A stretch of 64,000 bases of DNA. Source: Alkalicoccobacillus porphyridii. Its GTDB lineage: Bacteria > Bacillota > Bacilli > Bacillales > Bacillaceae_D. Both the position numbers and the translations under genes were made by a program. The notes below the pieces were generated by a model. It saw only the letters and a list, made by a program, of their open reading frames with translations, did not search any database and was not told the DNA's origin. The DNA is taken from assembly GCF_007293315.1 (NCBI RefSeq), contig NZ_VLXZ01000005.1, positions 1 through 64,000 on the forward strand. The letters are read 5' to 3'. Positions 24,681-32,981 of this stretch are shown one piece after another (position 1 is the first letter of the stretch; every line of letters starts with the position of its first letter).

Positions 24681-25418
24681 CTATCTAGAGGTTTTAAACA
24701 TTCGTACGCCCTGATAAATAATCGTCAGAACGATTAAAGCAATGAGAATCCAAATGACTGTCACAAGCTCCGTTCGTGATTGTTCCTTCACAAGGATGCC
24801 AACAAATGCCCAAATGACAATAAGTGGATACATAAAATCCCTATGCCTTAGGGTTACGACAACTGTAATAAGTGTCGCAGCAATCAGCATGATGATCGTC
24901 CATGTTAACTCATTTAACGCAAACAAGGTGTCGATATTTGAGGCATTCATCCAAGCAAACACATTCACAATCGTTGCAACCGTAATCCAGCCTAAGTAGG
25001 CAGAGAAAGGAAGCCTGTGCCACCATGGAGTACCGGGAACGGACTCAATTTTTAAATAAATGACCAATACGGTTGAAAAAACAGCTAAGATGACAAATAT
25101 TGATAATCCAAATAGTTCGTTTTCAAAAACTAAAATCCATAAGCTATTAAAAATAATATTTGCAGCAAACCAACCTGATATTTTCTTATAACTACTGGCC
25201 TCCTCATGATTTGCCCAAAACATTCGAATCAGCCATATCGTAATCAATACATAGATAAATCCCCAAATCGAAAAAGCATAACTAGCAGGCTGAATGATAG
25301 AGCCTAGGGCATCCGCTACATTTCCAACATTCTGTGCAGCAGGAAATATATAATTCATCCCCAACGCAATGATAAAGGCTACCAGATTTAAAACAGCTAG
25401 CTTTCGTAAATGATTCAT
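24681..25418 (-). CDS. TspO/MBR-like membrane protein (YtaB-like)
   Basis: A 245-residue protein with seven or so helices. Features such as QPASYAFSIWGFIYVLI, WFAANIIFNSLWILVF and PFSAYLGWITVATIVN, rich in Trp and Asn, match the tryptophan-rich sensory protein superfamily, in particular the longer Bacillus YtaB-like proteins. Ligands of the superfamily include porphyrins; the role here is unknown. GAGGAGG precedes ATG 25418. A repressor-like operator lies 27 bp upstream. Confidence 0.75.
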   Translation of the reverse strand: MNHLRKLAVLNLVAFIIALGMNYIFPAAQNVGNVADALGSIIQPASYAFSIWGFIYVLITIWLIRMFWANHEEASSYKKISGWFAANIIFNSLWILVFENELFGLSIFVILAVFSTVLVIYLKIESVPGTPWWHRLPFSAYLGWITVATIVNVFAWMNASNIDTLFALNELTWTIIMLIAATLITVVVTLRHRDFMYPLIVIWAFVGILVKEQSRTELVTVIWILIALIVLTIIYQGVRMFKTSR

Positions 25419-25444
25419 TTTGTGTCCTCCTCATGATGCTTTTA

Positions 25445-25457
25445 CTTATGTGATAAG
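25445..25457. promoter_or_regulatory. Possible second TetR operator
   Basis: CTTATGTGATAAG resembles the palindrome before the TetR gene (CTTATCA-CA-TGATAAG) with three bases missing in the left half, and lies between the TetR gene and the TspO-like gene. Confidence 0.45.
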
Positions 25458-25472
25458 CAAGAAATGAGGAAA

Positions 25473-26084
25473 CTACTTACTACTTGCAATACCATCTACA
25501 TATACTGTAACCAAAAATTCAGCTTTCAATCGAATCTCTTCTTCTACCTGAAGCTCTAGTCGTTCCATATCAGGAATTTGTTGATGCACCATGCCAAGAT
25601 AAACATGAGCAAGCTTTCCTAGATGTTGATCCGTTTGAATAAGTGATGGATGAATTTCTACTTGGCTCAGTAAACCTTCTATTGGAGTTTGATACGCCTT
25701 TGTCCAATGACTTCTGACTAGCAGCTGTTCTTCCATACTTAAATGCTGTCTCATATCATTTGTCATTTGTCCTAGCTTTCTTGGCCGATTCAATAGAATA
25801 TAGACCGTCACTTCAAGTAGAGCCTCTCTAAACGAGCTGGCGTGTTTAATAATTTCTTGAAGAGCTCTTTCAGTATTAGAGAGATCTTCAATCAATACCG
25901 CAAGATAAATACTTACCTTATTTGGAAAGTGATGATAAAGTGCAGGCTGGGTAATTTCGCATTCCTTTGCAATCATTCGAGTGGATACACCGGTAAAGCC
26001 TAGCTCCATAAATAATCGATGAGCCGTTTGAATGATGCCCTCTGCTGTATTTTTTTTATGTGCATTCGTTGATTTTTTTTTCAT
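25473..26084 (-). CDS. TetR family transcriptional repressor
   Basis: A 203-residue regulator. The N-terminal helix-turn-helix spans about residues 15-60 (IIQTAHRLFMELGFTGVSTR and QPALYHHFPNK); the rest is a ligand-binding domain of unknown specificity. It is the first of three leftward genes and probably controls itself and the TspO-like/hydrolase pair through the two palindromes at 26098 and 25445. This trio sits between sigF and spoVAA, which are adjacent in B. subtilis. Confidence 0.88.
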   Translation of the reverse strand: MKKKSTNAHKKNTAEGIIQTAHRLFMELGFTGVSTRMIAKECEITQPALYHHFPNKVSIYLAVLIEDLSNTERALQEIIKHASSFREALLEVTVYILLNRPRKLGQMTNDMRQHLSMEEQLLVRSHWTKAYQTPIEGLLSQVEIHPSLIQTDQHLGKLAHVYLGMVHQQIPDMERLELQVEEEIRLKAEFLVTVYVDGIASSK

Positions 26085-26097
26085 TGTTTACTCCTTA

Positions 26098-26113
26098 CTT
26101 ATCACATGATAAG
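26098..26113. promoter_or_regulatory. TetR operator, 16-bp palindrome
   Basis: CTTATCACATGATAAG, arms of 7 bp around a 2-bp centre, 14 nt before the TetR start codon. Likely autoregulatory site. Confidence 0.65.
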
Positions 26114-26151
26114 CTCATTCACCTATTTTGGTCAATCTAAACCTATTTTAA

Positions 26152-26196
26152 CAAAAAAAATAGCATGCGTACCCAATAATGCTAGGGGACGCATGC
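26152..26196 (-). terminator. Terminator separating the sigF operon from the TetR trio
   Basis: On the minus strand GCATGCGTCCCC pairs with GGGTACGCATGC (one mismatch), followed by TATTTTTTTT. It lies 150 bp behind sigF, so spoIIA and spoVA transcripts are separate. Confidence 0.85.
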
Positions 26197-26224
26197 CTGA
26201 ATATTGACTATAACCAAGTTGTGA

Positions 26225-26330
26225 TGAAAATGAACACTTGGGAGTTTTATGAATAGAGGGCGGTCCATGTTCATTTCTTCGTCTGTCGCTTCCAAAATAG
26301 GATAGGCATTAGAATGACTACTTGCAATAA
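26225..26330 (+). repeat. Degenerate remnant of element A
   Basis: TTCTTCGTCTGTCGCTTCC and the following AGGATAGGCATTAGAATGA echo the A motif GGTTCTTCGGCTGCCGCTCC and its outer flank. Too worn for a firm call. Confidence 0.3.
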
Positions 26331-26348
26331 TATGGACTTGACCCTAAT

Positions 26349-27116
26349 TTAATCATACCCATTCATTTCGTGCTTCATATGCTCTAATATCTTTTTCTCC
26401 AATCTTGAAACTTGAACCTGTGATATACCTAGTCTCTCGGCAACCTCTGATTGTGTCTGATCTTTATAGTAGCGTAAGTACACGATTAATCGTTCACGAT
26501 CCTCAAGCTCTTGTATGACCTCTTTTAAAGCAATTTTGTCAAACCAACGATTCTCAGAATGGTCAGCCATTTGATCCAACAATGTAATTGGATCGCCATC
26601 ATTTTCATAGACGGTCTCATGAATCGAGGTTAATGGTCTACTGGCTTCACCTGCAAACACAATCTCCTCGGGTGAAACCTCCAAATGCTTGGCCATTTCA
26701 TGCACAGTGGGTGTACGACCTAGTGTTTTGGTTAGTTCATCCTTTGTTTTACGGATACGATTTCCCAATTCTTTAATGGAGCGACTGATTTTAACAGTTC
26801 CATCATCGCGAAGAAATCGCTGTATTTCACCTATGATCATTGGGACTGCATACGTAGAAAATTTAACATCATAGCTTAAATCAAATTTATCAACAGACTT
26901 GATTAAGCCGATGCAACCAATTTGAAATAAGTCATCTGCTTCATATCCCCGGTTCATAAACCGTTGGACCACAGACCAGACAAGTCGAGTGTTTCGATTA
27001 ACAATTTCATTTCTAGCTTCCAGGTCACCTTCCTGGCTAGCCTTAATAAGTGATTTCACTTCAGAGTCTGTCAGCTGAACCTTCTGAGCATTTTTACGTT
27101 TTACCTCCACGTCCAT
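26349..27116 (-). CDS. sigF: RNA polymerase sigma factor F
   Basis: First forespore-specific sigma factor, also spoIIAC. The 255-residue protein has region 2 (NRGYEADDLFQIGCIGLIKS and KFSTYAVPMIIGEIQRFLRD), region 3, and region 4 with YYKDQTQSEVAERLGISQVQ. ATG 27116, 8 nt behind AAGGGG, gives MDVEVK and the B. subtilis length; TTG 27122 is the longer alternative. Activity would be checked by SpoIIAB and released by SpoIIAA, encoded just upstream. Confidence 0.97.
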   Translation of the reverse strand: MDVEVKRKNAQKVQLTDSEVKSLIKASQEGDLEARNEIVNRNTRLVWSVVQRFMNRGYEADDLFQIGCIGLIKSVDKFDLSYDVKFSTYAVPMIIGEIQRFLRDDGTVKISRSIKELGNRIRKTKDELTKTLGRTPTVHEMAKHLEVSPEEIVFAGEASRPLTSIHETVYENDGDPITLLDQMADHSENRWFDKIALKEVIQELEDRERLIVYLRYYKDQTQSEVAERLGISQVQVSRLEKKILEHMKHEMNGYD

Positions 27117-27128
27117 AGGCAAAACCCC

Positions 27129-27569
27129 TTAATTATATATGGCTTTTTTAGTTGATAATTGCTTCTTTAAATAAATCGTTGTACCAAGCATTGGTTCAGA
27201 AACGACATTCATCTCATCACAAAAGTTTTCCATGATCGTAAAACCCATTCCTGATCGCTCAAGTTCTGGTTTTGTTGTGAATAGTGGCTGTCTAGCCTCA
27301 TCTAAATCACTGATACCCATGCCCTCATCACGAATGATTAATTCAAGACATTCCTCTTCAAGGGTCGCTGTGATAAATACCATGCCTTCAGACTGATTAT
27401 GGTACCCATGAATGATGGAATTTGTGACAGCCTCAGAAATAACCGTTTTTATTTCTGTTACTTCCTCCATTGTTGGATCGATTTGGGCAATAAATGCAGC
27501 AACGGTCACTCTAGCAAAGGATTCGTTTGAACTAACCGCCGAAAAACTAAGCTCCATCCGATTTTGCAT
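27129..27569 (-). CDS. spoIIAB: Anti-sigma F factor, serine kinase
   Basis: A 146-residue GHKL-type kinase that binds SigF and phosphorylates SpoIIAA. The N box is [13 protein letters not shown], the G1 box RDEGMGI and the G2 region [16 protein letters not shown]. It starts 2 nt after spoIIAA ends and is 12 nt from sigF. Confidence 0.97.
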   Translation of the reverse strand: MQNRMELSFSAVSSNESFARVTVAAFIAQIDPTMEEVTEIKTVISEAVTNSIIHGYHNQSEGMVFITATLEEECLELIIRDEGMGISDLDEARQPLFTTKPELERSGMGFTIMENFCDEMNVVSEPMLGTTIYLKKQLSTKKAIYN

Positions 27570-27571
27570 GT

Positions 27572-27922
27572 TTATGCCACCCCCAATGTCTCAAGTGCAA
27601 ATTGCTCATTTGCTTCAAGACGTACGATTTTAAACAAACCAGACATTTCAAATAAGCGACGAACTGCCGGAGAAATAGCGCAGACCACCATCTCTCCGCC
27701 ATTTGCTCTTATCTGCTTGTATCTTCCGAGAATAACTCCTAATCCAGAACTATCCATAAACGAAAGGTGCTCCAGGTTTAATACAAGGTGTTTGATGTGC
27801 CCCGTTTCTATTTCCCTTTCCACATCCGCCCTTAGTTTTGCAGCAGAATGGTGATCAAGTTCTCCCTCTAAACGAACCAACAACACGCTGTCTTTCTTTA
27901 ATAAATCAATGGTTAAGCTCAT
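27572..27922 (-). CDS. spoIIAA: Anti-anti-sigma F factor
   Basis: A 116-residue STAS-domain protein that, when dephosphorylated, releases SigF from SpoIIAB. The phosphorylatable serine is Ser58 in [18 protein letters not shown] precedes ATG 27922. First gene of the three-gene spoIIA operon. Confidence 0.97.
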   Translation of the reverse strand: MSLTIDLLKKDSVLLVRLEGELDHHSAAKLRADVEREIETGHIKHLVLNLEHLSFMDSSGLGVILGRYKQIRANGGEMVVCAISPAVRRLFEMSGLFKIVRLEANEQFALETLGVA

Positions 27923-27978
27923 ATATGATCCCTCCTTAGCGTGGTGAACAGGTAGTCCTGTTTATACTAGTTATGTAC

Positions 27979-28004
27979 ATTCGCTTTTAAGGCATCTGCC
28001 TCCT
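27979..28004 (-). promoter_or_regulatory. Probable sigma-H promoter of the spoIIA operon
   Basis: On the minus strand AGGAGGC (27998-28004), 12 nt, AGCGAAT (27979-27985), consistent with the sigma-H pattern AGGAWWT and RNNGAAT. The B. subtilis spoIIA operon is sigma-H dependent. No clear Spo0A box was found by eye. Confidence 0.55.
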
Positions 28005-28053
28005 GCTCGCTGACAAAACTAGTCACCATTCTAATAAAGAAACAAAGATATGC

Positions 28054-29220
28054 TTAATTTCCACCAAAACCGCCAAGCACTCGTTTAAATAGCGTCCACC
28101 ATGAAGCCGAGCCAACCTCCTCATCTGCCACAAGTGGTGTCTCACTAACTACTTTTTCACCATTTTCAATAATAAGCGTCCCTAGCTTATCACCCTTTTC
28201 AACAGGTGCTTTTATATTTTCTACTAATTCGATACGTTCCTTCACTTCTTCAACTGACTCGCCCTTTTTTGTTAAAATTGAAATGGGTTCTCCGGTTACG
28301 ACATTTATCTTCTTTTTTTGCCCCTTACTAATGGTTGTTTTAGAGATCACTTCATTGCGATCATACAGCTTGTGACTCGTAAATTGACTAAAGGAGTAGT
28401 CGAGCATTGCTGATACATCAGCATTCCGCTCCTTTGGAGTTGGAGAACCCATGACCACAGCAATGACACGCATACCGTCTTTTTCTGCGGTAGCTGTTAA
28501 CCCGTATTTAGCTTCCTTTGTATAGCCAGTCTTTAAGCCATCAACTCCAGGATAAAATCGTACAAGCTTATTTGTATTGACTAACCAAAACGGTTTTGCA
28601 GTATCCGACCGTAAATAATCCTCATAAATCCCCGTAAACGTAGTAATATCTTCATATTTCAAAAGCTCTTTCGCCATAACCGCTAAATCATGAGCAGAGG
28701 TGTAATGATTATCAACAGGAAGCCCATTGGAATTAGAGAAATGTGTATTTTCCAACCCAAGTTCATCTGCTTTCTCATTCATCATGTCTGCAAACCCTTG
28801 CTCTGTTCCACCTAAATGCTCTGCCATTGCAACTGATGCATCATTTCCAGATGCCACTGCAATTCCTTTAAGCAGATCTTGTACCGACATTTCCTCGCCT
28901 GGCTCTAGAAAAATTTGTGATCCGCCCATAGAAGCAGCATTTTCACTGGCCCGAATCATATCCTCATATTTAAGCTTATCCTCATCGATCGCTTCCATGA
29001 TTAAGAGCATGGTCATTATTTTAGTCATGCTAGCCGGAGGAAAAGCTTCATTACTGTTTTTTTCATAGAGAATTTCCCCTGTGTCGCGCTCCATTAAGAT
29101 GGCAGACGATGCATTCTCTGCAAAGATTCTTTCGTTTTGCTTCTCAGCCGCTAAAGCAGTTGGTGAAATCGCAGTAAACACTAGTCCTAAACTGAGTATT
29201 CCAGCTAATAGATTTTTCAT
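28054..29220 (-). CDS. dacF: D-alanyl-D-alanine carboxypeptidase DacF
   Basis: A penicillin-binding protein of the low-molecular-mass class, 388 residues, with a signal peptide (residues ~1-24, cleavage near ALAA). Active-site motifs are SMTK (Ser64-Lys67), SGN (124-126) and KTG (230-232), followed by a C-terminal beta-rich domain and an amphipathic end FKRVLGGFGGN that may touch the membrane. In B. subtilis it trims spore peptidoglycan. ATG 29220 is 8 nt behind TGGAGG. It precedes spoIIAA as in B. subtilis. Confidence 0.95.
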   Translation of the reverse strand: MKNLLAGILSLGLVFTAISPTALAAEKQNERIFAENASSAILMERDTGEILYEKNSNEAFPPASMTKIMTMLLIMEAIDEDKLKYEDMIRASENAASMGGSQIFLEPGEEMSVQDLLKGIAVASGNDASVAMAEHLGGTEQGFADMMNEKADELGLENTHFSNSNGLPVDNHYTSAHDLAVMAKELLKYEDITTFTGIYEDYLRSDTAKPFWLVNTNKLVRFYPGVDGLKTGYTKEAKYGLTATAEKDGMRVIAVVMGSPTPKERNADVSAMLDYSFSQFTSHKLYDRNEVISKTTISKGQKKKINVVTGEPISILTKKGESVEEVKERIELVENIKAPVEKGDKLGTLIIENGEKVVSETPLVADEEVGSASWWTLFKRVLGGFGGN

Positions 29221-29270
29221 GATAATATCCTCCACATTTTAAGGTCTCGATCATTGATCAAACTATGAGC

Positions 29271-29300
29271 CATTTTTCCCAGAAGAACCCTATTTTATAC
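29271..29300 (-). promoter_or_regulatory. Sigma-F promoter of dacF
   Basis: On the minus strand GTATA (29296-29300), 15 nt, GGGAAAAATG (29271-29280); nine of ten positions of the -10 pattern GGNRANANTW fit. About 50 nt before the start codon. Confidence 0.8.
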
Positions 29301-29395
29301 GTCTAGATCATCAAACACATGAACATAACTAAAAGGATGGTCACATACAAACGACGAGAAGCAGATTTGTGCCGTCGTTTTCCGATGCGGTATTA

Positions 29396-29439
29396 ACAAA
29401 AAAAGCCTAACGATTGCACTTTCTAAACGCAATCGTTAG
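29396..29439 (-). terminator. Terminator of the polysaccharide deacetylase gene
   Basis: CTAACGATTGC (29407-29417) pairs with GCAATCGTTAG (29429-29439); a T run follows on the minus strand. Confidence 0.88.
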
Positions 29440-29475
29440 ACTCCTCTTATTGCTAAAAACGTATGTCCCGGTTTT

Positions 29476-30258
29476 CTAAAGCCCCAATAATTCTGGAACT
29501 GTCACAAATGTATATCCTCGTTTCTTAAGCTCTTTAATTTCTTTTTGGACCGCTGTCACTGTACCTGATAAATCAATATTCCAGTTGGCCCCATCATGAT
29601 GGAGAATAATAGAACCCGGCCTCACATCCTCGATCACCTTCTCTGCTATCTCATCTGGAGGCGAGGCCTTCCAATCCTCTGAATCCACGGACCAGATAAT
29701 AACAGAATAGCCCAGCTCCTTTAACATTTCTACTTTCTCTTCATTAAGAGAGCCAAAGGGCGGGCGATATAAGCTCGTTTCTTGATTAACCGCGCGAAAA
29801 ATAGCTTGGTTAGCCTTTTCTAAATCGGCTTGAGCTTCTCTATTAGATAAATTAATTAAAGGGTTGTGCCAGTAACCATGACTGCCAATAGTATGTCCTT
29901 CATCTACCATTCTTTTCACTAGATCTGGGTACCGATCCACTCGAACTCCCATTAGAAAAAAAGTTGCAGGGACTTTTTCTTCAGCCAACACATCTAACAG
30001 ATCTCCAGTTACTCTTGGGTCCGGTCCATCATCAAACGTAAGGGCAATTTTTTTCTCATCCTTTGGACCAGACAAAAACACGGTATCTGGATACTGTTTT
30101 GCTAATTGTCCATTGTTTACTGCTTCAGGTCTTTCCTCTACCGATTGAACTTGAGCATTTTTTTGCATGGTATCAACTTCCTCGTTCATCGTATTCCCCA
30201 TACCACATCCTGCGATTATTATAATGAACATGAAGAAAATTCTTTTTGTCCACGACAC
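29476..30258 (-). CDS. Polysaccharide deacetylase lipoprotein (NodB domain)
   Basis: A 260-residue exported lipoprotein: hydrophobic signal ending in the lipobox IIAGC, a Thr/Asp/Glu-rich linker, then a NodB domain with TFDDGPD (metal Asp), SHGYWHNP (metal His pair), RPPFGSLN and the C-terminal IILHHDG. Such enzymes deacetylate cell-wall peptidoglycan or related glycans. GTG 30258 is 8 nt behind AAAGGTGG; GTG 30270 overlaps that site. Exact paralogue cannot be told. Confidence 0.88.
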   Translation of the reverse strand: MSWTKRIFFMFIIIIAGCGMGNTMNEEVDTMQKNAQVQSVEERPEAVNNGQLAKQYPDTVFLSGPKDEKKIALTFDDGPDPRVTGDLLDVLAEEKVPATFFLMGVRVDRYPDLVKRMVDEGHTIGSHGYWHNPLINLSNREAQADLEKANQAIFRAVNQETSLYRPPFGSLNEEKVEMLKELGYSVIIWSVDSEDWKASPPDEIAEKVIEDVRPGSIILHHDGANWNIDLSGTVTAVQKEIKELKKRGYTFVTVPELLGL

Positions 30259-30345
30259 GTTGATCGCCACCTTTGCATAGATCTTTCAAGTTACTATGCA
30301 CTCGGTTAAGAAATCTATACTCGCAGATGTACTAGAGGGATATAA

Positions 30346-30834
30346 TTACAGCCAAACATGGATAAATTGATAGCCCCACACAACGAGCCAAATCAACAAA
30401 CCTACTTGAACAAATCCTTCAAACCTTCCACCCGTTCGAATATAAATAGGTAAACGAACTCTTAGCGGGAACGGAAAAAACAGTTTCACTCCCCTGACCG
30501 TGGCCATATCTAATATAATATGACTGATCATCCCCGTAAGCAAACCTATAACAAGATTTGTTCCTTCAGGTGCTATGAACGTAACTATAAAATAAATTAG
30601 AACTAAAAACAGTAAACTATGAGTAAATGTCCGATGCCCAACTAAAAATGAAATCACTCGAGACAAAATCGGTAATTTACGTCCAATGGTCGAATGCACA
30701 TGACAAATATCTGGCAAGAAGGCTCCTATCATCCCCCCCACATAAAATAACGGACTCCATTCAGAGCCAGCTGTAAAGCTTTCAACCGCTGCACAAGCAG
30801 CAAGCCCACCCATTAGGTGTGTTTTTCCATTCAT
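30346..30834 (-). CDS. YdjM-family membrane-bound metal-dependent hydrolase
   Basis: A 162-residue protein with four or so helices and conserved His/Asp motifs: GKTHLMGG, GAFLPDICH, VGHRTFTHSLLF and ISHIILDMAT. These define the LexA-regulated YdjM/YfhP-like family (PF04307). The activity is not well established. The frame is open to 30885 but ATG 30834 (MNGKTH) matches the family start and follows GAGGGATAGGG. Confidence 0.82.
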   Translation of the reverse strand: MNGKTHLMGGLAACAAVESFTAGSEWSPLFYVGGMIGAFLPDICHVHSTIGRKLPILSRVISFLVGHRTFTHSLLFLVLIYFIVTFIAPEGTNLVIGLLTGMISHIILDMATVRGVKLFFPFPLRVRLPIYIRTGGRFEGFVQVGLLIWLVVWGYQFIHVWL

Positions 30835-30934
30835 CCCTATCCCTCGTTTTATGCTTAGATAAGGATTAAGTGTAACACGGAACATACGTTCTTTCCAGGT
30901 AAAAAAGTGTATCCTAGATACCTGCTACTTACCA

Positions 30935-31064
30935 AGCGGACGAAAATGGTGGGCCGACACCTGCGGGATGAAAAGGTTCAATGAGATAAATCGACGGAGT
31001 CGAGTTAGCTCATTACCTTCCCGCGGTAAGCGTGCCCCCATTTTCGGGAGCGGCAGCCAAAGAA
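30935..31064 (-). repeat. Element A copy (A3), uninterrupted
   Basis: A complete A element without B. It runs from AGCGGACGAAAATGG through ACACCTGCGGGATG, TTCAATGAGATAAATCGACG and GCCCCCATTTTCGGGAGCGG. It shows the unoccupied state of the site where B lies in other copies (near 30968). The whole 30835-31242 gap is this repeat with its T hairpin. Confidence 0.85.
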
Positions 31065-31151
31065 CTGTAACTCAGATAATCTCCAATTCTTATATACTTA
31101 AGCGTATGAAGTGTATACTAGAGTACCATCTATCCTTGTTTGGACAATAAA

Positions 31152-31197
31152 AAAAGCCGAACAATGAATGGAGAGACTCCAACATTCTTCAGCTTTT
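31152..31197 (-). terminator. T hairpin copy T3, terminator of the DUF2188 gene
   Basis: AAAAGCCGAA/TTCAGCTTTT outer arms (one mismatch), AATG/CATT and an inner TGGAG-AGA-CTCCA hairpin. It lies 45 nt behind the stop codon. Confidence 0.75.
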
Positions 31198-31242
31198 AGA
31201 TTAGTAATAATTCATTTGTCCCAGCCTCTTATTGTTAGCTGT

Positions 31243-31443
31243 TTAATTAAATACCTGTGTATCAAGTACTTCGTTATTTGAATCAAATATCGTAAGCTCA
31301 CTTGGCTTTTGTTCAGAGGCCAGTTCCTTAGCCTTCTCCACTGCATCATCACGTTTGTCAAATTCATGCACAGGCGCTACATCCTCCGCTTTAATCAACC
31401 AAGTTGTCGCATCTTTGTTTGGGACTACACTAAATTCCTTCAT
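31243..31443 (-). CDS. DUF2188 family protein
   Basis: 66 residues, matching the short DUF2188 pattern: N-terminal beta strands FSVVPNKDATTWLIKAE, a helix with KRDDAVEKAKELA, then SELTIFDSNNEV. Function unknown; the fold is probably a small alpha-beta domain. AAAGGAG precedes ATG 31443. It is monocistronic, followed by the T3 hairpin. Confidence 0.8.
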   Translation of the reverse strand: MKEFSVVPNKDATTWLIKAEDVAPVHEFDKRDDAVEKAKELASEQKPSELTIFDSNNEVLDTQVFN

Positions 31444-31514
31444 TGTAAAACTCTCCTTTATATGAGTGTTACTATTTGTTTTCCCGCATTAAGGTGTCTA
31501 AAAACCTCTCATTT

Positions 31515-32981
31515 TTAGGAGTGTTCAATTGCAGGCTTCTGCTCTCTGGCTTTCGAGTCGTGGGTTTCCGTTTGTTTTCCCTTTGATTTAATAAAAAATG
31601 CTAAAACAAAGCCCACAAAGCTAATGCCTGTAGCCACCATAAAAGCAGTGTTCACACCACTAATCTCAGCCTCTAGCATCCCCATCTCACCGGTTTCTGC
31701 ATGTCTAATGGCTGCGGTGGTCATCACTGATACAAGAACCGCTGTACCAATCGATCCCGCAATCTGACGCATCGTATTATTCATTGCCGTACCATGAGGA
31801 ATAAGATGCCTAGGTAGAACATTAATACCAGCAGTTGTTACTGGCATCATTACTAAGGCAACACCTAACATCCGGAACGAATAGACAACCGTTACGTAGG
31901 TCATCGACGTCGAATCAGTTAAATCAGTAAAGAGAAAGGTGGTTACAAAGATCATCCCAAGACCTATAATCGTTAAATACCGGGCACCGACCTTATCAAA
32001 TATTCTCCCCGTTATTGGAGACATAATACCCATCACAATGGCTCCAGGCAAAAGCATTAGTCCTGATTCAAATGCTGTGAAGTTGTGCATTGTCTGCATG
32101 TAAATAGGAAAAATTGTTGCCGCACCAATCATGGACATAAATACAATCATACCAATGAGTGTTGTTAACGTGAAAACCCAATATTTAAATACACGGAATT
32201 CTAAAATCGGCTGCGGCAGCTTCAACTGTCTTAAAATAAACCAAGTTAACGTAATCGCACCAACAATAATTGGTGTAAATACTGTCGCATCAGTCCAGCC
32301 ATTACTTCCAGCATTACTAAAGCCGAATAATAATCCTCCAAAACCAATCGACGATAGAATAATTGATAATGAATCAAGCTTTGGTGAGCGTTGTGTGGTG
32401 ACATTTTTTAGAAAAAGATACGCAGCAATGATATCAATCACAACGATTGGCATTAACAGCCAAAATAGAATCGACCAATGATAGCTTTGGACAAGCCAAC
32501 CAGAAAGAGTTGGACCAATGGCCGGTGCGAAAGAGATAACTAGCCCCACCATCCCCATGGCAGCCCCACGCTTCTCAACCGGAAAGATAAGAAGCAAAAC
32601 GGTTTGCATTAATGGCATGGCAATCCCTGCACCTGCAGCTTGAATCATTCGCCCCGTAATAAGCACCTCAAACGTAGGAGCCATAGCACAAACTAATGTC
32701 CCTAGACCAAACAGTCCCATAGCTGTAATGAACAACCGCCTAGTTGTAAACTTCTCAATTAAAAAAGCAGTAATAGGAATCATGACTCCATTAACTAGCA
32801 TAAAAGCGGTTGTTACCCATTGGCCGAGATTTGCATCAATATTTAAGTCAGCCATTAAAACAGGCAAAGCCGTAGTTAATAAGGTCTGATTTAAAATCGC
32901 TATAAAAGCACCCGTAAGTAATACTGCAATAATTGGTAATTTCTTTATTCCAATAAACGGGTCAGATTGATTATTTGTCAT
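31515..32981 (-). CDS. MFS drug efflux transporter, DHA2/EmrB-QacA type
   Basis: A 488-residue transporter with 14 predicted helices. Family motifs include LNQTLLTTALP in helix 1, QWVTTAFMLVNGVMIPI, GRMIQAAGAGIAMPLM (motif C-like region nearby with GMVGLVISFAPAIGPTLSGW) and the C-terminal NNTMRQIAGSIGTAVLVS. It exports drugs or toxic compounds using the proton gradient. The gene overlaps the upstream TetR gene by 11 nt, forming a repressor-pump operon. Confidence 0.9.
   Translation of the reverse strand: MTNNQSDPFIGIKKLPIIAVLLTGAFIAILNQTLLTTALPVLMADLNIDANLGQWVTTAFMLVNGVMIPITAFLIEKFTTRRLFITAMGLFGLGTLVCAMAPTFEVLITGRMIQAAGAGIAMPLMQTVLLLIFPVEKRGAAMGMVGLVISFAPAIGPTLSGWLVQSYHWSILFWLLMPIVVIDIIAAYLFLKNVTTQRSPKLDSLSIILSSIGFGGLLFGFSNAGSNGWTDATVFTPIIVGAITLTWFILRQLKLPQPILEFRVFKYWVFTLTTLIGMIVFMSMIGAATIFPIYMQTMHNFTAFESGLMLLPGAIVMGIMSPITGRIFDKVGARYLTIIGLGMIFVTTFLFTDLTDSTSMTYVTVVYSFRMLGVALVMMPVTTAGINVLPRHLIPHGTAMNNTMRQIAGSIGTAVLVSVMTTAAIRHAETGEMGMLEAEISGVNTAFMVATGISFVGFVLAFFIKSKGKQTETHDSKAREQKPAIEHS

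Noticed and set aside
31480-31520. CTAAAAA/TTTTTAG hairpin at the end of the MFS gene as a terminator.
   Set aside because: A/T-only stem without a following T run; likely too weak.
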